In this document: positions 19,890 through 30,562 of the stretch, in pieces
How the letters are laid out: each line of letters opens with the position of its first letter
Position numbering within the stretch: the stretch's first letter is position 1
Source of the DNA: Rhodopseudomonas palustris
GTDB lineage: Bacteria; Pseudomonadota; Alphaproteobacteria; Rhizobiales; Xanthobacteraceae
Length of the DNA: 64,000 nt
NCBI RefSeq assembly: GCF_003591005.1
Contig: NZ_QYYD01000007.1
Location: forward strand, 62,001 to 126,000
Direction of reading: 5' to 3'
Program-made: the position numbers and the translations under genes
Notes under the pieces: model-generated
Database searches by the model: none
Told to the model about the DNA's origin: nothing
The model's input: the letters and a program-made list of their open reading frames with translations, nothing else

Positions 19890-20074
19890 CGCGCCCGGCG
19901 AGCGTCTGAACCAGGCCAATGAACTGATCGACCAAAGGTTGGTGCGCCGCGGTTCGCAGCGCGTACACGTCGGCGGTGATCGGCGGGCCCGCAAGCGGCC
20001 GATACACCACATCCCCATGCGCCAGCTTGCTGACGAACGCCGAATGAGCGCGACGCCGAGTTCAACCTGATAGC
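19890..20074 (-). pseudogene. Remnant of a LysR-family regulator (C-terminal end)
   Basis: On the minus strand one frame reads SAFVSKLAHGDVVYRPLAGP and continues PITADVYALRTAAHQPLVDQ and FIGLVQTLAG, which is the C-terminal tail of a LysR effector domain. The piece that should precede it, VELGVALIRR, lies in another frame immediately upstream (about 20045-20074), so a frameshift separates them. The helix-turn-helix domain and most of the effector domain are absent. The ureidoglycolate lyase gene starts about 100 bases away on the other strand; the lost regulator may once have controlled it. Confidence 0.7.
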
Positions 20075-20169
20075 AAGAATCGCAGCGAGACGCCCATGAA
20101 CGCTCCGACCTACAATCACCCCGTGTTCGTCAACCGCCATTTGGCGCTTGGCCGCCGCGGGTGCGGACG

Positions 20170-20688
20170 ATGACGGGTCCGACCAATGGACGGACCCTCA
20201 CCGCGCAACCGCTGACCGCTGCAGCATTCGCGCGGTTCGGCCGAGTGATCGACACCGCGCAGGGCGTGCCGCGACCGATGAACGCCGGGATGGCGCAACG
20301 CTATCACGACCTCGCTGCGATCGACGTGATCGGCGACGGCGCACACGTGGTGCTCGGGCTGGTCGAGGCGCAGCCTTACGCATTGCCGCTGCGGCTGACG
20401 CTGGTCGAGCGCCACCCGCTCGGTGCCCAGGCGTTCGTACCGCTGAACGCCGCGCCGTTTCTGGTGATCGTGTGCCCGGACGAAGCGGGCTTACCTGGTA
20501 CGCCGCAAGCCTTCGTCACCGCCCCGCATCAGGGCGTCTGCTACGCCCGCAATATCTGGCACGGCGTGCTGACGCCGTTCGGCGCCGCGCAGAATTTCGT
20601 GGTGATCGACCGCGGCGGACCGGGCGACAATCTGCAAGAGCACGTGTTCGACGCGCCGTGGACAGTATGCCTGCCAGCGGCGGGCTGA
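20170..20688 (+). CDS. allA: Ureidoglycolate lyase
   Basis: 172 residues of the AllA fold, which splits ureidoglycolate into glyoxylate and urea at the end of purine/allantoin breakdown. The matching blocks are LTAAAFARFGRVID, LTLVERHPLGAQAFVPLN, YARNIWHGVLTPFG (metal/active-site region) and FVVIDRGGPGDN. ATG 20170 is preferred; a GTG at 20161 is also open. No other allantoin-pathway gene is nearby in the window, but a LysR regulator remnant lies just upstream on the opposite strand. Confidence 0.92.
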   Translation: MTGPTNGRTLTAQPLTAAAFARFGRVIDTAQGVPRPMNAGMAQRYHDLAAIDVIGDGAHVVLGLVEAQPYALPLRLTLVERHPLGAQAFVPLNAAPFLVIVCPDEAGLPGTPQAFVTAPHQGVCYARNIWHGVLTPFGAAQNFVVIDRGGPGDNLQEHVFDAPWTVCLPAAG

Positions 20689-20709
20689 TTACGGCGTCTC
20701 TGCTCAGCG

Positions 20710-21267
20710 CTATGGGTCCAGCTCTGTATCCCAGTACAAGTAATCGAGCCAGCTCTCGTGCAGATAGTTCGGCGGAAACAGCCGGCCGTTGCGATGAAGC
20801 TGGTGCACTGTCGGGGCGAAGGCGGCCTGGCGCGGGAACATCTTGGCTTGCGCCGGGGTCAGATTGCCCTTGCGCAAATTGCATGGCGAGCACGCCGCCA
20901 CGACGTTCTCCCAGGTGGTCTGGCCGCCCTTGGAGCGCGGGATGATGTGGTCGAAAGTCAGATCGTCCGGCGCGCCGCAGTACTGGCAGGAGAACTTGTC
21001 GCGCAGGAAGACGTTGAACCGGGTGAAGGCCGGATGGGTCGACGGCTTCACGAAGGATTTCAGCGAGACGACGCTCGGCAGCTGGATATCGAGATTGGGG
21101 CTATGAACCGCGCGGTCGTAGTGCTCCACGATGTTGACGCGATCGAGAAACACCGCCTTGATCGCGTCCTGCCACGACCAAAGCGATAGCGGATAGTAGC
21201 TGAGCGGCCGGAAGTCCGCGTTCAACACCAGCACCGGCCAACCGCCTTGTGAGACATGCGCGTTCAA
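20710..21267 (-). CDS. HNH endonuclease
   Basis: 185 residues. The N-terminal part (GGWPVLVLNADFRPLSYYPL, SLWSWQDAIKAVFLDRV) and the HNH domain (FSCQYCGAPDDLTFDHIIPR, SKGGQTTWENVVAACSPCN) match the widespread chromosomal HNH proteins of alphaproteobacteria; the two CxxC pairs bind zinc. The start is taken as the TTG at 21267, which has CAGGAG 7 bases upstream and gives the family's NAHVSQGGWP start; longer frames exist. These proteins are core genes of unclear role, not homing endonucleases. Confidence 0.85.
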   Translation of the reverse strand: MNAHVSQGGWPVLVLNADFRPLSYYPLSLWSWQDAIKAVFLDRVNIVEHYDRAVHSPNLDIQLPSVVSLKSFVKPSTHPAFTRFNVFLRDKFSCQYCGAPDDLTFDHIIPRSKGGQTTWENVVAACSPCNLRKGNLTPAQAKMFPRQAAFAPTVHQLHRNGRLFPPNYLHESWLDYLYWDTELDP

Positions 21268-21550
21268 GAAACGCTCCTGACTCCCGTCCGATCGACGCTG
21301 CGAAGCAGCATGCTGCAGAGATACTACAGCCAGCGTGACGCCGTTGTGAAGGGCGCGGCACCAAATGGAAGCCATTCCGGCGCGGGAATTCCGTCCAAAT
21401 TGAACGCGAACGGGAGAATGGACATTCCGGAACACCTGGCAGCAGAGGGGAATGTTCCATATTTACCGGCCGCGTTGACGACCGCGTGATCCATCTATCA
21501 GATGAACAGCAACCAGGCCTCATTCGACCCTGACCAGCCAGGAGACGTCC

Positions 21551-22546
<996 letters not shown>

Positions 22547-22602
22547 GGCCGCTCGCCTTGCGACACGATCATCGGGGTGCGAGCACGCACCCCGAACACC
22601 CC

Positions 22603-22707
22603 GGTCATCGCCCGGGCGACCCAGTATTCCAGAGCGCCACGTTGTCAGCACGCGGCGTAATAACGAGTTCACTGGGATACTGGAATCCCCGCCTTCGCGG
22701 GGATGAC
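22603..22707. repeat. Palindromic intergenic repeat, family E copy 2
   Basis: Starts GTCATCGCCCGGGCGACCCA and ends CCCCGCCTTCGCGGGGATGAC. CAGTATTCCAGAG and the inverse TACTGGAAT are inside. It lies 56 bases after the cysK stop and resembles 16946-17047. Confidence 0.8.
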
Positions 22708-22757
22708 GGCTGTGAGAGGGGCTGGCTCTGCCGCACCTGATCGACAGCCGCAGGCAC

Positions 22758-22872
22758 GTCATTCCGTGGCGCGCGGCAAAGCCGCGCGAACCCGGAATCT
22801 CAAAGTTGTTGTGCACCGGTCTGCCGCAGAGATTCCGGGTTCGCTGCGCTGCGCTACGCGCCCCGGAATGAC
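22758..22872. repeat. Palindromic intergenic repeat, family D
   Basis: GTCATTCCGTGGCGCG at the left and CGCCCCGGAATGAC at the right are inverse ends. AACCCGGAATCTC and GAGATTCCGGGTT form the inner stem. It sits between the convergent cysK and glgA genes, so the whole 370-base gap is repeat DNA with no gene. Confidence 0.85.
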
Positions 22873-22916
22873 TCGGGGTGAGGCCCGGGATCCGTAACTG
22901 CAGCTATCCGTAAGAG

Positions 22917-24368
22917 TCAGACTTCCGCCACCAGCTCGCGATACAGCTTCGCGTAGTGCTGCGCCGGGTTTTTCCACGACACATCGGTGGTCATGCCGTT
23001 GATCTGCAGATTGCGCCAGGTGGTGTGGTCGGCGTAGAGCGCGCTGGTCTTGGTCAGAGCTTTGGCGAGCATCTCGGCCGTCACCGGCGAGAATTGCACG
23101 CCGGTGGCGACCCCGGTGGCGATCGCCATTTCGTTGGCGTCCACCACCGTATCGGCAAGGCCGCCGACCCGCGCCACCACCGGCACCGCGCCGTAGCGCA
23201 GCGCGCATAGCTGAGTGAGGCCGCAGGGCTCGAACCGCGACGGCACCAGCAGCACGTCGGCACCGGCCTGGATCTGATGCGCCAGCGCTTCATCATAGCC
23301 GATCACCACGCCGACCTGCCCCGGATGCGCCAGCGCGGCCGCGCGAAATCCCACTTCCAGCGGGGCGTCGCCGGAGCCGAGCAGCGCCAGCTGGATGCCC
23401 TCCGCCAGCAGGGCGGGCAGCACCTCGAGCAGCATGTCAAGGCCCTTCTGCCACGACAGCCGGCTGACCACGCCCAGCAGCAATGCCGCCGGGTCTGTCT
23501 TCAGTCCGAACCGGGTCTGCAGCGCCTGCTTGTTGCGGGCACGGGCGCCGATCGTCTCCAGATCGTAGGTGACAGGTATCAACTCATCCGCAGCCGGATC
23601 CCAGACCTTGGTGTCGATGCCGTTGAGGATGCCGCTGAGCCGATCGGCACGCAGCCGCAACAGGCCTTCCAACCCCATGCCGGCCTCGGAAGTTTGGATC
23701 TCCTGCGCGTAGCTCGGCGACACCGTGGTGATTCGGTCGGCGAGCTGCAGCCCAGCCTTGAGAAAGCCGATGCCGCCCCAATACTCGACGCCATCGAGGC
23801 TGAACGACCGCGCGGGCAGCCCGAGCCGCTCGAGGAGTTCACGCTCGAACCGGCCCTGATAGGCGAGGTTATGGATGGTGAAGACCGTCTTCGGCCCCGG
23901 CCTGCCGGAATAGCGCAGATAGGCCGGCACCAGGCCGGCCTGCCAATCATGCGCGTGCAGCACGTCCGGCGCGTAGCCCGGCAGCAGACCCTGGCCGATC
24001 TCGGCCGCGACCTTGGCGAGCGCGGCGAACCGGAAGGCGTTGTCGGGCCAATCCATGGCGTCCGGCCCGACATACGGATTGCCGGGGCGCACGTAGAGAT
24101 GCGGCGCGTCGAGCACCAGCAGCTCCAGCTCCTCGCAGCGCGCCGCAAGTAATCGCGCGCTGCCGCCGAACAGATCGGCGAAGCTGTGCACGATCTGCGG
24201 CGGCTCAATGCCGCCGAGCACGGCCGGATAACCGGGCACCAGCGTGCGCATCGCGATGCCGTGCGGCTTCAGCGCGCTCGGCAGCGCGCCGGCGACGTCG
24301 GCGAGACCGCCGGTCTTGATCAGCGGGAAGATTTCCGACGCGATCGACAGCGCCGCCAGAGATGTCAT
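22917..24368 (-). CDS. glgA: Glycogen synthase (ADP-glucose type)
   Basis: 483 residues, GT5 family. It adds glucose from ADP-glucose to growing alpha-1,4-glucan. [18 protein letters not shown] near the N-terminus is the ADP-glucose-binding KxGGL motif. [30 protein letters not shown] and [16 protein letters not shown] follow, and the C-terminal catalytic loop [12 protein letters not shown] carries the conserved glutamate. The start overlaps the glgC stop by four bases (ATGA), giving a translationally coupled glgC-glgA operon. No branching enzyme or phosphorylase is in the window. Confidence 0.97.
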   Translation of the reverse strand: MTSLAALSIASEIFPLIKTGGLADVAGALPSALKPHGIAMRTLVPGYPAVLGGIEPPQIVHSFADLFGGSARLLAARCEELELLVLDAPHLYVRPGNPYVGPDAMDWPDNAFRFAALAKVAAEIGQGLLPGYAPDVLHAHDWQAGLVPAYLRYSGRPGPKTVFTIHNLAYQGRFERELLERLGLPARSFSLDGVEYWGGIGFLKAGLQLADRITTVSPSYAQEIQTSEAGMGLEGLLRLRADRLSGILNGIDTKVWDPAADELIPVTYDLETIGARARNKQALQTRFGLKTDPAALLLGVVSRLSWQKGLDMLLEVLPALLAEGIQLALLGSGDAPLEVGFRAAALAHPGQVGVVIGYDEALAHQIQAGADVLLVPSRFEPCGLTQLCALRYGAVPVVARVGGLADTVVDANEMAIATGVATGVQFSPVTAEMLAKALTKTSALYADHTTWRNLQINGMTTDVSWKNPAQHYAKLYRELVAEV

Positions 24369-25627
24369 TGCTCGAGCTTCTCGATCATGGCGCGGGTGAT
24401 GAGGCAGATGCCGTTGTCGGTGCGCCTGAACCGCTTGGCATCGAGTTCAGGATCTTCGCCCACCACCAGCCCGTCGGGTATCCGCACTTCGGCGTCGACC
24501 ACCACATTCTTGAGCCGGCACGACCGCGCGATGTCCGCGTAGGGCAGGATCACCGCGCCCTCGACATGCGAATAGGAATGCACCCGCACGCCGGTGAACA
24601 GCAGCGTGTGGCGCAGCGATGCGCCCGAGATGATGCAGCCGCCCGACACCAGCGACGACACCGCCTCGCCGCGGCGTCCGTCCTTGTCGTGGACGAATTT
24701 CGCCGGCGGGGTGATTTCGCCATAAGTCCAGATCGGCCACTCACGATCATACAGGTCGAGCTGCGGCACGATGTCGGTGAGGTCGATATTGGCGGCCCAA
24801 TACGCGTCGACGGTGCCGACGTCGCGCCAATAGCTGGTGGCTTCCGAATTCGATCGGCGGCACGATTTGTCGAACAGATGCGCGACGGCTTTGCCGTGCT
24901 TGACGATGTAGGGGATGATGTCCTTGCCGAAATCGTGCGACGAATTCGGATCGGCAGCGTCGCGGCGCAATTCGTCGAGCAGGAATTTGGTGTCGAACAC
25001 ATAGATGCCCATGCTGGCGAGCGCCTTGTCGGGCTTGCCGGGCATCGCGGGCGGATCGTCGGGCTTCTCCAGGAACGATTGGATGACGTCCTTGGCGTCG
25101 ACATGCATCACGCCGAAGGCGCGCGCTTCGCTGCGGTCGACTTCGAGGCAGCCGACGGTGACGTCGGCGCCCTGCTCGACGTGCTGCTGCAGCATCAACT
25201 CATAGTCCATCTTGTAGACGTGGTCGCCGGCCAGCAGCACGATGAACTTCGGATCGTAGCTCTCGATGATGTCGATGTTCTGATACACCGCATCCGCCGT
25301 GCCCCGGTACCACATGTCGTCAGACACACGCTGGCTCGCCGGCAGGATGTCGAAGCTCTCGTTGCGTTCCGGACGGAAGAAGTTCCAGCCGCGCTGCAGA
25401 TGCCGGATCAGGCTGTGCGCCTTGTACTGCGTCGCCACCGCGATGCGGCGGATGCCGGAATTCAGCGCGTTGGACAGCGCGAAATCGATGATGCGGGACT
25501 TGCCGCCGAAATACACCGCCGGCTTGGCGCGCCAGTCGGTCAATTCCATCAGCCGGCTTCCGCGCCCTCCCGCCAACACATAAGCCATGGCATGGCGAGC
25601 GTACGGAGCGGTGACACCTTGACTCAT
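24365..25627 (-). CDS. glgC: Glucose-1-phosphate adenylyltransferase
   Basis: 420 residues. It makes ADP-glucose from ATP and glucose-1-phosphate, the committed step of glycogen synthesis. [20 protein letters not shown] is the nucleotide-binding start; [13 protein letters not shown] and [12 protein letters not shown] are signature blocks; [13 protein letters not shown] lies in the catalytic domain; and a left-handed helix domain ends the protein. ATG 25627 ([17 protein letters not shown]) follows GAGAGG; a TTG at 25639 is in frame. First gene of the glgC-glgA pair. Confidence 0.97.
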   Translation of the reverse strand: MSQGVTAPYARHAMAYVLAGGRGSRLMELTDWRAKPAVYFGGKSRIIDFALSNALNSGIRRIAVATQYKAHSLIRHLQRGWNFFRPERNESFDILPASQRVSDDMWYRGTADAVYQNIDIIESYDPKFIVLLAGDHVYKMDYELMLQQHVEQGADVTVGCLEVDRSEARAFGVMHVDAKDVIQSFLEKPDDPPAMPGKPDKALASMGIYVFDTKFLLDELRRDAADPNSSHDFGKDIIPYIVKHGKAVAHLFDKSCRRSNSEATSYWRDVGTVDAYWAANIDLTDIVPQLDLYDREWPIWTYGEITPPAKFVHDKDGRRGEAVSSLVSGGCIISGASLRHTLLFTGVRVHSYSHVEGAVILPYADIARSCRLKNVVVDAEVRIPDGLVVGEDPELDAKRFRRTDNGICLITRAMIEKLEQ

Positions 25628-25876
25628 GAAGCCTCTCAATATGCCGCCGGTGGCGGACCTTCCAATTCAGACGATGCTGCGGCCGACGATACGCAGCGCC
25701 AACAGTTTGGCGGAGGCCGGGAAGCGTTGCAATGCCACCACGACGCCGCGGCGGCAGACGTCACCGCGCGCGATCCAGTCAAAGCTGGTGTGAGGCTGCG
25801 GCGCAACGCCCTCGCACGAAAAACCAGCCCGCATCGGCTCATTTCAGACGAATGATCGATGCAGGTGAAGTTTCGA

Positions 25877-25892
25877 TGACGCGATCGCGTCA
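25877..25892. promoter_or_regulatory. 16-base perfect palindrome between the molybdoenzyme and glgC genes
   Basis: TGACGCGATCGCGTCA is perfectly self-complementary, with no loop. It starts five bases after the stop of the upstream molybdoenzyme gene and 250 bases before glgC, in a 270-base gap without a gene. A zero-loop palindrome is more like a dimeric regulator site than a terminator. Confidence 0.4.
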
Positions 25893-25897
25893 CATGG

Positions 25898-28210
25898 TTA
25901 TGCGCGGATCCGGACCGGCACGGACTTGTTGGCAGGCGTCTTCGATTCCTTGTCATGGTGGCTGAGCGGGATCAGCGGATTGAGCTCGGGATAATAGCCC
26001 GCGAGGCAGCCGTCCGGCAGCCGGAATGGCGTCACCTTGAGCGGCCCGACCTCGCGATGCACGCCGTCGGCCGCGTCGGTCTCGAGCCAGACCATCTGAC
26101 CGTCCGAGAGGCCGGCCTTGGCCATCTCGTCCGGATTGATCAGCAACACATCGCGGCGACCTTCGATGCCGCGCAGCCGATCGCTCATGCCGTAGATCGT
26201 GGTGTTGAACTGATCGTTGGAGCGCAGCGTCATCAGCCGGTAGCGGCCCGGCGCGTCGTCGAAGCCGAGCGAACTCAATCGATCGGGCGTCGTGAACTCG
26301 GCCTTGCCGCTTTCGGTTTTCCAGATCCGCTCGCGCGCGGCGTTGCCCTTGTAGAACCCGCCGGGGGTGAACATCCGGCCGTTGAAGTCGTGGAACATGT
26401 CCGGATAGCTCTCTTCGATCAGGTCGCGCACCATGCCGTAGTCGGCAACCCATTCGTCCCAGCGCACCTTCGGGTTTGACGGCAGCGTCGCCTTGGCGAT
26501 GCCGGCGACGATCGCCAGTTCGGATTTCAGATTGGCGCTCGCCGGCTGACGCAGTCCGATCGAACCCTGGATGCAGCTGAACGTATCCTCCATGGTCACG
26601 GCCTGCGGACCGCTGGCCTGCACGTCCTGCTCGGTGCGGCCGAGACACGGCAGCAGATACGCGACCTTGCCGTTCACCAGATGGCTGCGATTGAGTTTGG
26701 TGGCGATCTGCACGGTGAGCTGCATGCGCGTCCAGGCTTTCTCCAGCACCTCCTGGTCCGGAATGGCGCGGACGAAATTGCCCCCGAGGCCGATGAACGC
26801 CTTGACCTTGCTTTCGAGCAGGCCATGACAGGCTTCGACCGTGTTCATGCCTTTGTCGCGTGGCGGCGTGAAGCCGAACTGCTCGGCCATCTTGTCGAGC
26901 GGCACCAACTCCGGCTTTTCCGAAATGCCGACGGTGCGCTGGCCTTGGACGTTGGAGTGACCGCGCACCGGCGAGATACCAGTGCCGTCGCGGCCGATAT
27001 TGCCCTTGAGCAGCAGCAGATTCAGCAGCATCGCAACGTTGTCGAAGCCGTGCACATGCTGGGTCAGCCCCATGCCGTAGATGCCGATGACACGGTCGGC
27101 TTCGACATAAACCTGCGCGGCGGCTTCGATCGCGGCGCGGCTGAGACCCGACTCGGCCTCGATCTGTTGCCACGACGTCGCCCGCACCTTGGCTTCGAAT
27201 GCGTCGAGCCCGCTGGTATGCGCTTCGATGAAAGCGACGTCGAGCACGCGCTTGCCTTGGAGCTTCGCTTCGTCGTCCTTGGCGAAGACGTGCTTGCACA
27301 TGCCGATCAGCACCGCGATGTCGCCGCCGGCCTTGACCTGATGATACTGGCTCGAGATCGGCGTCTCGCGGCCGGTCAGCATCTCGGTCGGGCTCTGCGG
27401 ATTGACGAAGCTTTCGAGGCCCCTCTCGCGCACCGGATTGAAGGTGACGATCGGCACGCCGCGCTTGGCGGCGTCCTGCAACGGATGCAGGAAGCGCGGG
27501 CTGTTCGAGCCGGTGTTCTGGCCGAAGAAGAACATCGCGTCGCACTTGGCAAGATCGTCGAACACCACCGTGCCGACGCCGACGCCGATGGTTTTCTTCA
27601 GCGCCACCGAGGTGGTCTCGTGGCACATGTTGGAGCTGTCCGGCAGATTGTTGTTGCCGTACAGCCGCGCCAACAGCGCGTAGAGATACGACGTTTCGAG
27701 GCTGGCGCGGCCCGAGGCATAGAAGATCACCGATTTCGGATCGAGCGCGCTCAGGTGCTCACCGATGGCTTGGAACGCCTCGTCCCAGCCGCAGGGCACA
27801 TAGCGATCGGTTGCCGGATCATAGCGCAGCGGGTCGGTCAGCCGGCCTTGCATCTCCAGATCATGGTCGGCCCAACTGCGCAGCTCGGTGACGGTGTGGT
27901 CGGCAAAAAACTCCGGCGTGCAGCGCGCGGTGGTCAGCTCCCACAGCGTCGCCTTGGCACCGTTCTCGCAGAATTCGAAGGTGTGATAATCGGCCGGCTT
28001 GGCCCACGAGCACGACACGCACATGAAGCCTTTCGGCTTGTTCTGCCGCATCAGCGTCTCGATTACCGTCGGCGTATTCCATTCCTTGCCGAAGATTCGC
28101 GCGATGCCCTGCAGCGAGCCCCAGCCGCCGGCCGGACCGTCGTATTCGACCGTGCGATCACCGTTTTCGGGAAGGTCCGCTTCGTGGGTTCGGGTGTCGT
28201 CCTGGGCCAT
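25898..28210 (-). CDS. YdeP/FdhF-like molybdopterin oxidoreductase, alpha subunit type
   Basis: 770 residues. It belongs to the molybdopterin oxidoreductase group of E. coli YdeP rather than to true formate dehydrogenase. FMCVSCSWAKPADYHTFEFC near the N-terminus is the family's cysteine cluster. FYASGRASLETSYLYALLAR, DLAKCDAMFFFGQNTGSNSP, GGNFVRAIPDQEVLEKAW and LRSNDQFNTTIYGMSDRLRG are typical cofactor-binding blocks. ATG 28210 has AGGAG upstream. No iron-sulfur partner subunit and no fdhD chaperone gene is adjacent, as is common for this group. The substrate is unknown; YdeP itself is tied to acid resistance. It lies 116 bases downstream of pfkB. Confidence 0.9.
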   Translation of the reverse strand: MAQDDTRTHEADLPENGDRTVEYDGPAGGWGSLQGIARIFGKEWNTPTVIETLMRQNKPKGFMCVSCSWAKPADYHTFEFCENGAKATLWELTTARCTPEFFADHTVTELRSWADHDLEMQGRLTDPLRYDPATDRYVPCGWDEAFQAIGEHLSALDPKSVIFYASGRASLETSYLYALLARLYGNNNLPDSSNMCHETTSVALKKTIGVGVGTVVFDDLAKCDAMFFFGQNTGSNSPRFLHPLQDAAKRGVPIVTFNPVRERGLESFVNPQSPTEMLTGRETPISSQYHQVKAGGDIAVLIGMCKHVFAKDDEAKLQGKRVLDVAFIEAHTSGLDAFEAKVRATSWQQIEAESGLSRAAIEAAAQVYVEADRVIGIYGMGLTQHVHGFDNVAMLLNLLLLKGNIGRDGTGISPVRGHSNVQGQRTVGISEKPELVPLDKMAEQFGFTPPRDKGMNTVEACHGLLESKVKAFIGLGGNFVRAIPDQEVLEKAWTRMQLTVQIATKLNRSHLVNGKVAYLLPCLGRTEQDVQASGPQAVTMEDTFSCIQGSIGLRQPASANLKSELAIVAGIAKATLPSNPKVRWDEWVADYGMVRDLIEESYPDMFHDFNGRMFTPGGFYKGNAARERIWKTESGKAEFTTPDRLSSLGFDDAPGRYRLMTLRSNDQFNTTIYGMSDRLRGIEGRRDVLLINPDEMAKAGLSDGQMVWLETDAADGVHREVGPLKVTPFRLPDGCLAGYYPELNPLIPLSHHDKESKTPANKSVPVRIRA

Positions 28211-28326
28211 GATCCGCTCCTGGCTGGCGCCTGTGCCAAGCGGACGGACAACAGGTGGTTCCGGCAACAGTTCCGAACCGGGCGGTCACGCTTGCGCGTT
28301 GCAAAAAGCCGAGCCCGGCGCTGCGA

Positions 28327-29265
28327 TCACAACCGCTCGATCACCACCTCGCCGCACAACCGATCGACATCCGCCGGCCGGCACAATTCGGTGCCGTGCA
28401 TGGTCAGCGACGCAGAACCCGAGGCCAGTGCGCGACGGAAGCCATCCTCGATTGAGCGCCCTTGCGCCAGGCTATAGGCGATCGCGCCGAGAAAACTGTC
28501 ACCGGCCCCGACGGTCGAAACCTGATTGACCGGCAGTGCCGGCGAGCGCAACGCTTCGTCTTTCGTCACCAGCAGCGCGCCGAGATGACCGAGCGACAGC
28601 GCGACGATCTCGACCTTGCCGGTCTGGATCTGTTGCCGCGCGGCCGCTACGTAGTCCTGGTCGCTCGTGAGCGACCGGCCGGCCAGTTCCTGCATCTCGC
28701 GCAGATTAGGCTTGATCAGCGTGACGCCGTGATCGAGCGCCGCCATCAGTGGCGCTCCGGACGTATCGAGATAGAAACTGCCGCCGATCCGCTTCGCCAC
28801 TGCGGCGGCCTGGGCGTAGAAATCAGTCGGCACGCCGGGGGGCAGGCTACCGCTGCCGACCACGATCTTCGGCGCAGGCGAGGTGCCGCCGAGAATCTCC
28901 AGCAGCCCGCGCCATTCTGTTTCGGCCAGCGGCAGGCCCGGCAGCACGAAACGGAATTGCTGACCGGTCGCCGCTTCGGTGACCGAGAAATCCTCGCGGG
29001 TCTCGGCTTCGGATGCAATTACGCGGCTGGGGATCTGTTCGCGGTCGAGCAGCGAGCGCAGCAGCCGGCCGGTGAAACCGCCGGCCGGATAGATCGCCTC
29101 GACATCGCCGCCGAACCGCTTCACCACCCGCGCCACATTGATGCCGCCGCCGCCCGGATCCCGCTGCTGCGCGGCGCAGCGCAACTTGCGGCTCGGCACC
29201 AGCCGCTCGACCGAGGTCGACAGATCGATGGCAGGATTGGGCGTGAGGGTCACGATATCGACCAT
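28327..29265 (-). CDS. pfkB: PfkB-type phosphofructokinase
   Basis: 312 residues, ribokinase-fold sugar kinase. IVTLTPNPAIDLSTSVERLV and GGGGINVARVVKRFGG are the N-terminal signature, and TVGAGDSFLGAIAYSL is the C-terminal signature with the catalytic aspartate. The PNPAID start fits phosphofructokinase-2, 1-phosphofructokinase and tagatose-6-phosphate kinase; fructose-6-phosphate is the likeliest substrate since no PTS fructose permease is nearby. CGGAGA precedes the ATG. A perfect FNR/FixK-type palindrome sits 134 bases upstream, and a universal stress protein gene is next upstream, an arrangement that suggests induction under low oxygen. Confidence 0.9.
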   Translation of the reverse strand: MVDIVTLTPNPAIDLSTSVERLVPSRKLRCAAQQRDPGGGGINVARVVKRFGGDVEAIYPAGGFTGRLLRSLLDREQIPSRVIASEAETREDFSVTEAATGQQFRFVLPGLPLAETEWRGLLEILGGTSPAPKIVVGSGSLPPGVPTDFYAQAAAVAKRIGGSFYLDTSGAPLMAALDHGVTLIKPNLREMQELAGRSLTSDQDYVAAARQQIQTGKVEIVALSLGHLGALLVTKDEALRSPALPVNQVSTVGAGDSFLGAIAYSLAQGRSIEDGFRRALASGSASLTMHGTELCRPADVDRLCGEVVIERL

Positions 29266-29398
29266 CGCGGGCAGTCTCCGGGTCTGGCGTGCTGGGGAAG
29301 GGGGCGGGGGAAAATCCGAATGACAAACGAACGACGCCAGCGGCGCGTCATCGCGCTGCCGGCGCGATCATGTCTGACGCGCAGCTCCCGTTCTGCCG

Positions 29399-29412
29399 TT
29401 GACGCGCGTCAA
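29399..29412. promoter_or_regulatory. FNR/FixK-type binding site
   Basis: TTGACGCGCGTCAA is a perfect 14-base palindrome matching TTGA-N6-TCAA, the site of FNR/FixK-type oxygen-response regulators. It lies between the Usp gene and pfkB, 134 bases before the pfkB start. GC-rich DNA makes the inner GCGC less informative, but the TTGA/TCAA arms are exact. Confidence 0.5.
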
Positions 29413-29467
29413 CCGTCTAGCCGCCGGGATGTCGCAGCGACTGAGACGTCTGCTTCTCGACTGCGTC

Positions 29468-29511
29468 GTCACCCTGAGGCGCGAGCGCAGCGAGCCTTGA
29501 AGGGTGCGGCC
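29468..29511. repeat. Palindromic intergenic repeat, family C copy 2 (partial)
   Basis: GTCACCCTGAGGCGCGAGCG followed by CAGCGAGCCTTGAAGGGT. It resembles the family C copy at 4415-4518. Nothing gene-like was found in the rest of 29266-29630. Confidence 0.55.
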
Positions 29512-29630
29512 GGAATGCGCAGTCTATCCCCCGGATCCGCCGCTAACTTGGCGACGGCTCAGAATGATGTCGGGTGTGTGTTGCAGCCATCAACTCCTGG
29601 ACCGAGCATGCGGGGGCAATGACAGCCGCC

Positions 29631-30455
29631 TCAATGCGACATCACTACCGGCACGGTCATCGACGCCAGCATCTCGCGCGTCACGCCGCCGAGCACGAAT
29701 TCGCGCAGTCTTGAATGGCCGTAGCCGCCCATCACCAGCAGGTCGGCGGCCGTATCCGCGACGTGCGACAGGATGGTGCCGGCGACGCCGATATCGGGCG
29801 CGGTGATCACCTTGATGTCGAGCTTGATGCCGTGGCGCGCCAGATGATTGGCCATCTCGATGCCGCGCAGCTCGCTGTCGTCGCGCACCTTTTGGTCGCG
29901 CACGATCAGCAGTTCGACGACGGCGGCGCGGCGCAGGAACGGTCGTGCGTCGTTGATGGCGCGGGTCGCGGCGCGGCTGCCGTCCCAACAGCACACCACG
30001 CGATCGAGCTTGACCGCATCCTTCTGGATGTAAGGGACGATCAGCACCGGCCGGCCGGAATCAAACAGCACCTGTTCGATCAACACGTCGTTGTCGCCGT
30101 TTTCCGGATCGGACTGCATGATCACCGACAGGTCGAACCGCCGCGCCATCTTGGGAAAACGGCCCGAGGTGCCGTAGGGCGTCTCCAGCAGATGATGCGC
30201 GGCCGATACGCCCTCGCGCTTGCAGGCCGTCTCGAATCGCTCGACCGCGAGGCGCGCCGCCGCCTCGTTGGCGGCCAGCATCTTGGTCAGCACCTCGGAC
30301 GGGAAGTCCGGCATCGTGAAGCTCGGCAGCGAATCATAGGCGAAGCAGACACCGGACACATGGGCGTCGAAGGCTCGGGCGATCGCCAGCGCTACGTCGA
30401 CGACGCGGTCCCGCGCCGCGTTCGATTCGAGATTGACGATGAGATCCTTGATCAT
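29631..30455 (-). CDS. Universal stress protein with two Usp domains
   Basis: 274 residues made of two UspA-like halves. The first starts IKDLIVNLESNAARDRVVDV. The second starts near residue 155 (VVCCWDGSRAATRAINDARP) and ends with DLLVMGGYGHSRLREFVLGG and a following TREML, the ATP-binding G-x2-G-x9-G pattern. The first half has lost that pattern, as usual in tandem Usp proteins. It is cytoplasmic. Such proteins bind ATP and support survival under starvation, oxygen limitation and membrane stress. ATG 30455 follows GAGGGA. Together with pfkB downstream it may form an anaerobic-survival group. Confidence 0.92.
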   Translation of the reverse strand: MIKDLIVNLESNAARDRVVDVALAIARAFDAHVSGVCFAYDSLPSFTMPDFPSEVLTKMLAANEAAARLAVERFETACKREGVSAAHHLLETPYGTSGRFPKMARRFDLSVIMQSDPENGDNDVLIEQVLFDSGRPVLIVPYIQKDAVKLDRVVCCWDGSRAATRAINDARPFLRRAAVVELLIVRDQKVRDDSELRGIEMANHLARHGIKLDIKVITAPDIGVAGTILSHVADTAADLLVMGGYGHSRLREFVLGGVTREMLASMTVPVVMSH

Positions 30456-30562
30456 GGTGCGTCCCTCTTAGCAGGTGATCGTTTGGCGCGTGCGCAACGC
30501 GCGCATGTGTATAGCATTGCGGGGGTGGCTTTCGCGCGACGGTTGGCGCGTGACTGCAGGAC

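Noticed and set aside
21435-21550. Riboswitch or attenuator in the cysK leader
   Set aside because: Short leader without a conserved pairing pattern or terminator; GGAAC/GTTCC stretches there do not have a CGTT at the right distance for EcfG.
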